Position numbers and translations under genes: made by a program. Below the pieces are notes generated by a model. That model had not been told where the DNA came from. It saw nothing but the letters and a program-made list of their open reading frames with translations, and did no database searches. A stretch of 17,341 nt of DNA. Origin: an uncultured Eubacteriales bacterium. Lineage in GTDB: Bacteria; Bacillota_A; Clostridia; Christensenellales; Aristaeellaceae. Shown in pieces: positions 1 to 6,521 of the stretch (positions within the stretch are counted from its first letter, which is position 1; each line of letters opens with the position of its first letter). The stretch is taken from NCBI GenBank assembly GCA_902795555.1, contig CADBLV010000177.1, positions 1-17,341 of the forward strand, in the 5' to 3' direction.

Positions 1-744
1 TCCGTTGCGGACCAGCGCCAGGTCGGTATCGGCCACGGCAACCTGGGCGCCATGCTGCTGGATGAGGAAACCGAATGCTTCGCGTTCCTCGCCGGCCACG
101 AATCCTTCGCTGCTGCCGAAGGCGCCATCAAAATCGCGCTGAACGCCAATAAGGTTCGGAAAAAGCCCCTCCGCGTCATCCTGAACGGCCTGGGCAAGGA
201 TGCCGCCATGATCATCAGCCGGATCAACGGCTTCACCTACGTGCAGACGAAGTACGACTATCTGAGCGCGGACGTGAAGGAAGACCACGCGCTGACCGTC
301 GTGAGCAAGACTGCGTATTCCAACGGCGATCGCGCGAAGGTGAACTGCTACGGCGCGGACGATGTGCGCGAGGGCGTGGCCATCATGTGGCACGAAGGCG
401 CGGATATCAGCATCACCGGGAACTCCACGAACCCGACGCGTTTCCAGCATCCGGTGGCCGGCACCTATAAGAAAGAGCGCTGGGAAGCCGGGAAGAAGTA
501 CTTCTCCGTGGCCTCCGGCGGCGGCACCGGGCGCACCCTGCATCCCGACAACATGGCGGCGGGCCCTGCCTCCTACGGCATGACCGATACCATGGGCCGG
601 ATGCACAGCGACGCGCAGTTTGCCGGAAGCTCTTCCGTGCCTGCCCATGTGGAAATGATGGGATTCCTGGGCGCGGGGAACAACCCCATGGTGGGGATGA
701 CGGTGGCAGTGGCTGTTGCGGTTCAGGAGGCTCTTGCCAAATAA
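1..744 (+). CDS. GGGtGRT-family protein, 5'-truncated by window edge
   Basis: The reading frame is open from base 1 and ends in TAA at 742-744, giving 247 visible residues; the N-terminus lies outside the window. An ATG at 52 is internal, because the frame reads well upstream of it (SVADQRQVGIGHGNLGA). The family signature GGGTGRT is at bases 517-537 (visible residues 173-179), followed by LHPDN. Glycine-rich stretches near the C-terminus (MGFLGAGNNPMVGM) also fit this conserved family of roughly 330 residues. The biochemical role of GGGtGRT proteins is not established as far as I know, and I do not assign one. No signal peptide or membrane segment is visible in this part. The gene closes its own transcription unit with a strong terminator, so it is probably separate from the aro operon that follows. 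Confidence 0.85.
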   Translation, partial: SVADQRQVGIGHGNLGAMLLDEETECFAFLAGHESFAAAEGAIKIALNANKVRKKPLRVILNGLGKDAAMIISRINGFTYVQTKYDYLSADVKEDHALTVVSKTAYSNGDRAKVNCYGADDVREGVAIMWHEGADISITGNSTNPTRFQHPVAGTYKKERWEAGKKYFSVASGGGTGRTLHPDNMAAGPASYGMTDTMGRMHSDAQFAGSSSVPAHVEMMGFLGAGNNPMVGMTVAVAVAVQEALAK

Positions 745-758
745 TTTGATTTCATACG

Positions 759-789
759 CAGGCGGCTTCTGACGAGGCCGCCTGTTTTT
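759..789 (+). terminator. Rho-independent terminator after the GGGtGRT gene
   Basis: A perfect 8-bp stem (CAGGCGGC at 759-766 with GCCGCCTG at 777-784) encloses a 10-nt loop. Five T residues follow directly (785-789). It lies 14 nt after the stop codon and separates this gene from the aro operon. Confidence 0.9.
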
Positions 790-804
790 GTGGTGTTCAA
801 AGGC

Positions 805-833
805 TTGAAATCCGGAGCGCCGGGTGGGAAAAT
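805..833 (+). promoter_or_regulatory. Possible weak promoter for the aro operon
   Basis: TTGAAA (805-810, 5/6 match to the -35 consensus) is followed after 17 nt by GAAAAT (828-833, 4/6 match to the -10 consensus). It sits between the upstream terminator and the DAHP synthase start, where an operon promoter is expected. The -10 is poor. A TAGAAT at 833-838 is better but is spaced 22 nt from the same -35. No attenuator, T-box or other leader element was recognised here. Confidence 0.35.
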
Positions 834-885
834 AGAATGGGATTTCCGATGGGATTCCAAACGGCAGGAAAGGAAAGAAGATAGC

Positions 886-1896
886 ATGATTATCGCACTG
901 AAGAAGGAAACGCCCCGGGCGGAGCGGGAACGGCTGATTGACTGGCTGGAGAGCTATGGCGTGAGGACGCATCTGTCCGAAGGGGAATATCAGACGATCA
1001 TCGGTCTGGTGGGCGATACGACGCGCATCGATACGGATCTGATCAGCGGACTGGAAATTGTGGAGAGCGTGACCCGGATTTCCGAGCCGTTCAAGAAGGC
1101 GAACCGTAAATTTCATCCGGACGATACGGTGATCCGGGTGACGGAGGAGGCGGCTTTCGGCGGGGGCGAATTTCAGTTGATCGCCGGGCCCTGCTCCGTT
1201 GAGAGCGAGGATCAGATGGAAACCGTGGCGGAAGCTGTGAAGCGGAGCGGCGCGGGCGTGCTGCGGGGCGGCGCGTTCAAGCCCCGGACATCGCCCTATG
1301 ACTTTCAGGGGCTTCATGAAGAAGGGATCCGGATTCTGCTGGAAACCAAAAAACGGACGGGAATGCCGATTATCACCGAAATCATGGATATCGCTCATCT
1401 GCCGCTGTTTGAGCAGGTGGACATCATTCAGGTCGGAGCCCGGAATATGCAGAATTTCGAGCTGCTGAAGGAGCTGGGCCGGATTGACAAGCCGATCCTT
1501 TTAAAGCGGGGACTGGCGAACAATCTGAAGGAGCTGCTGATGAGCGCAGAATACATCATGGCCGGCGGAAACGAACGGGTGATTCTGTGCGAACGGGGCG
1601 TGCGGACATTTGAGACCTACACCCGGAACACGCTGGATCTTTCCGCTGTGGCGGTGCTGCACGAGCTGAGCCATCTCCCGGTTGTGGTAGATCCCAGCCA
1701 CGCGACGGGACATGCCCGATATGTGCGGCCCATGGCTCTGGCGGCGGCAGCCTGCGGGGCGGACGGCCTGATGATTGAAGTGCATAACGACCCGCCCCAT
1801 GCCCTGTGCGACGGGCCCCAGAGCCTGACGCCGGAACAGTTTGACGACGTGGCCCGTTCTGTACGGAAGGTACTGGCCGCGGTGAAGGGTGAATAA
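886..1896 (+). CDS. aroF: 3-deoxy-7-phosphoheptulonate (DAHP) synthase, AroF type Ib with N-terminal regulatory domain
   Basis: This enzyme condenses PEP and erythrose-4-phosphate, the committed step of the shikimate pathway in the cytoplasm. The protein is 336 aa. Residues 1-70 resemble the small ferredoxin-like regulatory domain of Thermotoga-type DAHP synthases. The TIM-barrel catalytic part follows, with GPCSVES (101-107), KPRTSPYDFQG (132-142), ILLKRG (204-209), the CERG loop (235-238), DPSHATG (269-275) and the metal-binding EVH (298-300). The ATG at 886 is preferred over an in-frame GTG at 790, because it has a purine-rich AGGAAAGG-type site 8-20 nt upstream and begins at the conserved domain. 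It is the first gene of the aro operon. The N-terminal domain suggests feedback control by an aromatic amino acid, though the effector cannot be read from sequence. The last codons and the stop lie inside the first unit of a 71-bp tandem repeat. Confidence 0.95.
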   Translation: MIIALKKETPRAERERLIDWLESYGVRTHLSEGEYQTIIGLVGDTTRIDTDLISGLEIVESVTRISEPFKKANRKFHPDDTVIRVTEEAAFGGGEFQLIAGPCSVESEDQMETVAEAVKRSGAGVLRGGAFKPRTSPYDFQGLHEEGIRILLETKKRTGMPIITEIMDIAHLPLFEQVDIIQVGARNMQNFELLKELGRIDKPILLKRGLANNLKELLMSAEYIMAGGNERVILCERGVRTFETYTRNTLDLSAVAVLHELSHLPVVVDPSHATGHARYVRPMALAAAACGADGLMIEVHNDPPHALCDGPQSLTPEQFDDVARSVRKVLAAVKGE

Positions 1897-2040
1897 GGCA
1901 GCGAAGGGCTGCCCGGGAAGGAAACAGCTGACGGTCGGGGTAGCCGGCCGCGGCGAAGGGTGAATAAGGCAGCGGAGGGCTGCCCGGGAAGGAAACAGCC
2001 GACGGTCGGGGAAGCCGGCTGCAGCAAAGGAGGAAGAAAG
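1875..2040 (+). repeat. 71-bp tandem duplication of the aroF 3' end, plus a degenerate third copy
   Basis: Unit 1 (1875-1945) and unit 2 (1946-2016) align end to end with four substitutions in 71 bases. Unit 1 contains the last seven codons of aroF and its stop. Unit 2 carries an untranslated copy of that sequence. A degraded third start (2017-2040, about 17 of 24 positions matching) contains the tyrA ribosome binding site AAAGGAGG (2026-2033). Each full unit can form a 6-bp hairpin GGCAGC/GCTGCC (1897-1902 with 1908-1913; 1968-1973 with 1979-1984). There is no T-run, so these are not intrinsic terminators. Confidence 0.92.
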
Positions 2041-2041
2041 C

Positions 2042-2893
2042 ATGGAACGGCAGACGATCGGTGTGGTTGGCCTGGGGCTGATGGGGGCTTCTCTTTGTAA
2101 AGCTTTCAAACAGGCGGGACACCGGATCCTCGGGCGGGACGCGGACGGACACGTGGAGCAATACGCTCTGATGACAGGCGTGATCGATGAATCGCTGACG
2201 GAGGAGAAGGCCGGGGAATGCGACTTCCTGTTTCTGGCCGTATATCCGGCGGCGGCGGTGGAAGCGCTGCGGGGAATGGCTCCGATGCTTCGGAAGGATA
2301 CGATCGTATGCGATTTATGCGGAGTGAAACGGGCGGTTTGCCCGGAATGCTTTCAGCTGGCGGCGGAATACGGATTTACGTTCATCGGCGGCCATCCCAT
2401 GGCGGGACGGCAGTTTTCCGGGATCAAATATGCGCAGGAGACGCTCTATCAGGGGGCGACGATGATTCTGGTTCCCCGGGAGAAGGAAGACCTTTTCCGG
2501 ATGAGCCGACTGAGGGATTTGCTGAAAGACGCGGGATTTGCCGCGGTGACGCTGACAACGGCGGAAAAGCACGATGAAATGATTGCCTTCACCAGCCAGC
2601 TGGCCCATGTGGTGAGCAATGCTTACATTAAGTCCCCCACGGCGCGGGATCATCAGCACTTTTCCGCGGGGAGCTATCGGGATCTGACCCGGGTGGCCAA
2701 ACTGAACGAAACCATGTGGACGGAGCTGTTTCTGGACAACGCGGACTATCTGGGGGCCGAGCTGGACAACCTGATCGGCGCCCTGAGTGAATATCGTCAG
2801 GCCCTGCGGGCCCGCGACGCGGAGGGGCTGAAACGCCTGCTGCGGGAAGGACGGGAGCGAAAAGAGGAGATTGACACGGAATGGAAAGCATAA
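2042..2893 (+). CDS. tyrA: Prephenate dehydrogenase
   Basis: The enzyme oxidatively decarboxylates prephenate to 4-hydroxyphenylpyruvate, the precursor of tyrosine, using NAD(P)+. The protein is 283 aa. An N-terminal Rossmann fold carries GLGLMG (10-15). The prephenate-site HPMAG (118-122) contains the family's catalytic histidine, and the helical C-terminal dimerisation part includes TSQLAH (184-189) and RDLTR (213-217). No C-terminal ACT domain and no fused chorismate mutase are present, so this is the short monofunctional form. A perfect AAAGGAGG lies 8 nt before the ATG. The 3' end overlaps aroB by 13 nt, implying translational coupling. Neither pheA nor a chorismate mutase gene is in the window, so prephenate must be made from chorismate by an enzyme encoded elsewhere. 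Confidence 0.95.
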   Translation: MERQTIGVVGLGLMGASLCKAFKQAGHRILGRDADGHVEQYALMTGVIDESLTEEKAGECDFLFLAVYPAAAVEALRGMAPMLRKDTIVCDLCGVKRAVCPECFQLAAEYGFTFIGGHPMAGRQFSGIKYAQETLYQGATMILVPREKEDLFRMSRLRDLLKDAGFAAVTLTTAEKHDEMIAFTSQLAHVVSNAYIKSPTARDHQHFSAGSYRDLTRVAKLNETMWTELFLDNADYLGAELDNLIGALSEYRQALRARDAEGLKRLLREGRERKEEIDTEWKA

Positions 2894-3942
2894 AGATTCA
2901 GACCGGAATCCCTTATGACGCCCTGGTGGGACGGGGACTGCTGGACGAGGCAGGGGAGCTGGTTCGCCCGGCCGTTCGGGGGAGACGGGCTTTGATTACG
3001 GCGGACGGGCATGTGGCACCCCTGTATCTGGAACGGACGCGGGAGAGCTTCCGGAAAGCCGGATTTCAGGCTGAAATCTTTGTGTTTCCGGCGGGGGAGA
3101 CGGCAAAGCGCCTGAGCACGGTGGAATGCATGCTGACGGAGGCTGATCGGGCAGGAATTACCCGGACGGACTTTTTCGTGGCCCTGGGCGGGGGCGTGAC
3201 GGGAGACATGACCGGGCTGGCGGCGGCGCTGTATCTGCGCGGGATTGATTTCATTCAGATTCCGACGACGCTGTTGGCGATGGTGGATGCTTCCGTAGGA
3301 GGGAAAACCGCGGTGAACCTTCCTTCCGGGAAAAACCTCTGCGGCGCCTTCCATCAGCCCAGAATGGTTCTGTGCGATCCGGACACGCTGGATACGCTGC
3401 CCGCGCCTGTGCTGGCGGAAGGTATGGCGGAAGTGATCAAGCATGGGGCGATCTGCTCGCCGGTGCTTCTGGATCGAATCCGGGAGGGAAGCGCGGCGGG
3501 AGACCTGATTGCCGACAACATCCGGATTAAAAACGGGATTGTCAGCCGGGATGAACGGGAAACGGGCGAACGAAAGCTGCTGAACCTGGGACATACCTTC
3601 GGCCATGCGATCGAGAAACTGAGCGGATACACCATCTATCACGGCGAAGGCGTGGCGGTGGGCATGCTGATTGCGGCCCTGGCCGCGGAGCATCACGGCC
3701 TGTGCGAAGACGGGGTATATGCGGAGCTGAAGGAGTTAATTTCGGCCCGGGGACTGCCCACAGGCACTTCCTGGTCGGCGGCGGAGATCGCGAAGAATGC
3801 CATGAACGATAAAAAAAGGGCCGGAGACAACATCACGATTGTGCTGCCGGAGAAGCGGGGATACAGTGTGCTGAAGACCCTGCCGGCGGAAAAGCTGCGG
3901 GAATGGATCGAATGCTGCGACGGAGAGGTGACGGGAATATGA
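2881..3942 (+). CDS. aroB: 3-dehydroquinate synthase
   Basis: AroB converts DAHP to 3-dehydroquinate, the second shikimate step, using NAD+ and a divalent metal. The protein is 353 aa, normal for the family. Visible motifs are the NAD-binding GGGVTGDMTG (103-112), the PTTLLAMVDASVGGKTAVN stretch (128-146), AEVIKHG around 183-189 (metal-ligand Glu), LGHTFGHA (236-243) with the first metal-ligand His, and YHGEGVAVGM (253-262) with the second. The ATG at 2881 lies inside the end of tyrA; GGGAGCGAAAAGAGGAGA-like purines upstream provide the ribosome binding site. The stop overlaps the aroA start as ATGA (3939-3942). Confidence 0.97.
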   Translation: MESIKIQTGIPYDALVGRGLLDEAGELVRPAVRGRRALITADGHVAPLYLERTRESFRKAGFQAEIFVFPAGETAKRLSTVECMLTEADRAGITRTDFFVALGGGVTGDMTGLAAALYLRGIDFIQIPTTLLAMVDASVGGKTAVNLPSGKNLCGAFHQPRMVLCDPDTLDTLPAPVLAEGMAEVIKHGAICSPVLLDRIREGSAAGDLIADNIRIKNGIVSRDERETGERKLLNLGHTFGHAIEKLSGYTIYHGEGVAVGMLIAALAAEHHGLCEDGVYAELKELISARGLPTGTSWSAAEIAKNAMNDKKRAGDNITIVLPEKRGYSVLKTLPAEKLREWIECCDGEVTGI

Positions 3943-5267
3943 GAATTCGGATTACCCCCCGGCCTCTGGCGGGAACGATTGACCCGGTGATCAGCTCCAA
4001 ATCGCAGACGCACCGGGCTCTGATCGCCGCGGCGCTGTCGGGAGAACGGACGGAGCTGCAGTGCGCAGCCTTCTGCGCGGACGCGCAGGCGACCATCCGA
4101 TGCCTGGAGGCTATGGGCCGGCGCGTGACACAGGCGGAAGGGACATATCTGGTTTGCGACCCGCGGGAGCAGGGGCGAGTACAAAACAGTCCAAAGGATA
4201 GCAGGACAGACGTGATCCTGCAGTTTTCCGGGGAGGAAACGCCTTTGCTGGACTGCGGAGAAAGCGGATCCACGCTGCGTTTTCTGTTGCCGGTGGTCGG
4301 GGCGCTGGGTATCCGGGCTGCTTTCACAGGGCGGGGAAAGCTGGCGGAACGACCGCTGTCGCCGCTGTATGAGGAGATGGAGGCGCACGGGGTGCGGCTG
4401 TCGCCGCAGGGACGGTTTCCCCTGACGATGGAAGGGCAATTAACCTCCGGTATTTACCGAATGGCAGGGAATGTGTCCTCCCAGTTTTTCTCCGGGCTGC
4501 TGATGGCTTTGCCGATGCTGGCGGGGGATAGCGAGATCCGGATTGAGGGAAAGCTGGAATCCGCGTCCTACGTGGGGATGACCCTGGAGACCCTGGAACG
4601 CTTCGGGATCCGGATTCTGCGGAAGGAGTGGGGATTTTTCATTCCCGGCGGACAGACCTATCGAAGTCCGGGATGTCTGACCGTTGAGGGGGATTGGTCC
4701 GGAGCGGCGTTCTGGCTGGCGGCGGGAGCGCTGAGCGAGGAAGGAGTTGCCTGCGGCGGGTTGAACGGCGAGTCCGCACAGGGCGACCGGGCGATGCTGC
4801 GGCTGATGAAGGATTTCGGAGCCCGGGTTTCGGAAGACGGGGGATTAATTCGGGTTTCCCGGGGACTGCTGCGGGGACAGGAGATTGATATCGGCGATAT
4901 TCCCGACCTGGCGCCGGCTCTGGCCGTGGTTGCCGCCTTCGCGGAGGGGGAGACGGTGATTCACCGGATCTCCCGACTGCGGCTGAAAGAATCGGACCGG
5001 GTCGAATCGGTGCTGGCGATGATTCGAAGCCTGGGCGGTCGGGCGGAAGCCACGGAAAACGAAATGCGGATTCAGGGCGGCGGGCTGGACGGCGGCATTG
5101 TGGACGCTTTCGGGGATCATCGGATTGCCATGGCTGCGGCGGTGGCCGGGAGCGCGGCGAAGGGGCCTGTGGAGATCATCGGCGCGGAATCGGTTTCGAA
5201 GTCCTATCCGGGATTTTTTGAGGCTTTTCAATCTCTGGGTGGGGAGTTTGTTGTTACAGAGGAGTAA
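3939..5267 (+). CDS. aroA: 3-phosphoshikimate 1-carboxyvinyltransferase (EPSP synthase)
   Basis: AroA transfers the enolpyruvyl group of PEP to shikimate-3-phosphate, giving EPSP. The protein is 442 aa when started at the ATG of the ATGA overlap with aroB. A longer in-frame ATG at 3903 would add 12 unrelated residues and lies inside aroB, so it is rejected. Motifs are SSKSQTHRALIAAAL (19-33), DCGESGSTLRF (105-115) in the PEP/glyphosate site, RLRLKESDRVESV (345-357) and FGDHRIAMAAAVAG (391-404), ending with KSYPGFFEAFQSLGG. The PEP-site loop reads GESGSTLRF, whereas the E. coli loop is GNAGTAMRP. The equivalent of Gly96 is kept (G110), but Thr97 becomes Ser and Pro101 becomes Phe. Its resistance class is unassigned. 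Confidence 0.96.
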   Translation: MRIRITPRPLAGTIDPVISSKSQTHRALIAAALSGERTELQCAAFCADAQATIRCLEAMGRRVTQAEGTYLVCDPREQGRVQNSPKDSRTDVILQFSGEETPLLDCGESGSTLRFLLPVVGALGIRAAFTGRGKLAERPLSPLYEEMEAHGVRLSPQGRFPLTMEGQLTSGIYRMAGNVSSQFFSGLLMALPMLAGDSEIRIEGKLESASYVGMTLETLERFGIRILRKEWGFFIPGGQTYRSPGCLTVEGDWSGAAFWLAAGALSEEGVACGGLNGESAQGDRAMLRLMKDFGARVSEDGGLIRVSRGLLRGQEIDIGDIPDLAPALAVVAAFAEGETVIHRISRLRLKESDRVESVLAMIRSLGGRAEATENEMRIQGGGLDGGIVDAFGDHRIAMAAAVAGSAAKGPVEIIGAESVSKSYPGFFEAFQSLGGEFVVTEE

Positions 5268-5298
5268 TGATATCCCTGCAGATTACCGGGATTATCAT
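5267..5298 (+). other. Hairpin directly after the aroA stop
   Basis: ATGATATCCC (5267-5276) can pair with GGGATTATCAT (5288-5298), with one bulged T and an 11-nt loop. No T-tract follows, so it is not a standard terminator. It could stabilise or process the aroA end of the mRNA. Confidence 0.5.
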
Positions 5299-5314
5299 AT
5301 CTCTCCTCTTTCAC

Positions 5315-5358
5315 CGCAGATCCGGGAGTGAAGGGCGATCCCCTGAAAAGGATCTGCG
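5315..5358 (+). promoter_or_regulatory. Perfect 9-bp inverted repeat in the aroA-aroC gap, possible mRNA regulatory structure
   Basis: CGCAGATCC (5315-5323) and GGATCTGCG (5350-5358) are perfectly complementary, with a 26-nt loop that can form a further GGGA/TCCC pairing (5324-5327 with 5339-5342). Just upstream, TCTCCT (5302-5307) is complementary to the aroC Shine-Dalgarno AGGAGA (5373-5378). Formation of this hairpin would bring that anti-SD close to the ribosome binding site. The gap is 118 nt in an operon where other junctions mostly overlap. No T-run and no T-box specifier or antiterminator motifs are seen. Confidence 0.45.
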
Positions 5359-5385
5359 AATCATATCATGCAAGGAGATTATGGG

Positions 5386-6462
5386 ATGCGTTTTCAGGGA
5401 AAAAAGCTGATGGTGAGCGTTTTCGGACAGAGCCACGGGGCAGCCATCGGCGCTGTGATCGACGGACTGCCGGCAGGCTTCCGCGTGGATCGGGAACGGC
5501 TGCTGGCTTTTATGAGCAGGCGGGCACCGGGCCAGGGACGATTTACGACAGCCCGCAGGGAAACGGACGAGCCGGAGTTTCTGAGCGGGATGATCGATGG
5601 CGTGACATGCGGGGCTCCGGTTTGCGCGGTGATCCGAAACGGAGACACAAAGAGCAAGGATTATGAGGCGTTTCGGCAAACGCCCCGGCCTTCCCACGCG
5701 GATTACCCGGCGCTGGTGAAATACGGCGAAAGCTATGACATCCGCGGGGGCGGCCCCTTTTCCGGCAGACTGACGGCGCCGCTATGCGTTTCGGGCGGCA
5801 TCGCGCTGCAGATGCTCGAAGAAAAGGGGATCCGGATCGGGGCCCATATCGCCACCATCAGCAACCAGGCGGATCGGCGGTTTGACCCGGTGCGGGTATC
5901 CGCGGCCGATTTTGAGCAAATCCTCGCCAATGGTTTTCCTACCCTGTCCAGGGAAGCGGGGGAGGAGATGATGGCGGAAATTGAGGAAGCCCGGAAGGCG
6001 GAGGATTCCGTGGGCGGAACGGTCGAAGCGGCGGCGCTGGGGCTGCCTGTCGGGCTGGGCGGGCCGCTGTTTGAGGGCCTGGAAAGCTCTCTGGGCGCAG
6101 CGCTGTTCGCGATTCCTGCCGTGAAGGGCGTTGAATTCGGCGACGGCTTTTTTGCCGCGCTGCTTCGGGGATCCCGGCATAATGACCCTTATGCCATGAG
6201 CGAGGGAAAAGTCGTGACGAAAACCAATCACGCCGGGGGGCTGACGGGAGGCATGACGAACGGAATGCCGCTGATTTTCCGGGTCGCGTTTAAGCCGACC
6301 CCGTCCATCGGACAGGTGCAGCAGAGCGTCAATCTGGCCGATGGGACAGAGACGGAGCTCGTGATTCGGGGACGGCATGATCCCTGCGTGGTGACGCGGG
6401 CTGTGCCGGTGGTCGAGGCGGTGACCGCGCTGGTGCTGCTGGACGAGGTGCTCAGCGCCTGA
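5386..6462 (+). CDS. aroC: Chorismate synthase
   Basis: AroC eliminates phosphate from EPSP to form chorismate, with reduced FMN as cofactor. The protein is 358 aa. Signatures are FGQSHG (13-18, with the first conserved His at 17), RPSHADY (101-107), RGGGPFSGRLTAP (120-132), EDSVGG (206-211), NHAGGLTGGMTNG (281-293) and GRHDPCVVTRAVPVVEA (329-345). The ATG at 5386 is chosen over an in-frame ATG at 5368 because AAGGAGA (5372-5378) sits 7 nt before it and the family begins at this point. The gene follows aroA after a structured 118-nt gap and precedes the aroE-aroK fusion by 59 nt. No flavin reductase domain is fused, so it depends on an external source of FMNH2, as in other monofunctional bacterial enzymes. 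Confidence 0.97.
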   Translation: MRFQGKKLMVSVFGQSHGAAIGAVIDGLPAGFRVDRERLLAFMSRRAPGQGRFTTARRETDEPEFLSGMIDGVTCGAPVCAVIRNGDTKSKDYEAFRQTPRPSHADYPALVKYGESYDIRGGGPFSGRLTAPLCVSGGIALQMLEEKGIRIGAHIATISNQADRRFDPVRVSAADFEQILANGFPTLSREAGEEMMAEIEEARKAEDSVGGTVEAAALGLPVGLGGPLFEGLESSLGAALFAIPAVKGVEFGDGFFAALLRGSRHNDPYAMSEGKVVTKTNHAGGLTGGMTNGMPLIFRVAFKPTPSIGQVQQSVNLADGTETELVIRGRHDPCVVTRAVPVVEAVTALVLLDEVLSA

Positions 6463-6521
6463 GACGGGAGAGCTGGTGTCCTGACCGGGAACCGGAGCAT
6501 TTGACAGGGGAGGATGACGGG

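Noticed and set aside
790..885. N-terminal extension of DAHP synthase from a GTG at 790
   Set aside because: The 32 extra residues overlap the possible promoter and match nothing in the family. The ATG at 886 has a proper ribosome binding site and gives the usual length.
1897..1984. Hairpins in the aroF-tyrA spacer as intrinsic terminators or an attenuator
   Set aside because: The 6-bp stems are not followed by T-runs, and there is no leader peptide with clustered Tyr/Phe/Trp codons and no T-box motif. The tandem duplication explains their presence.
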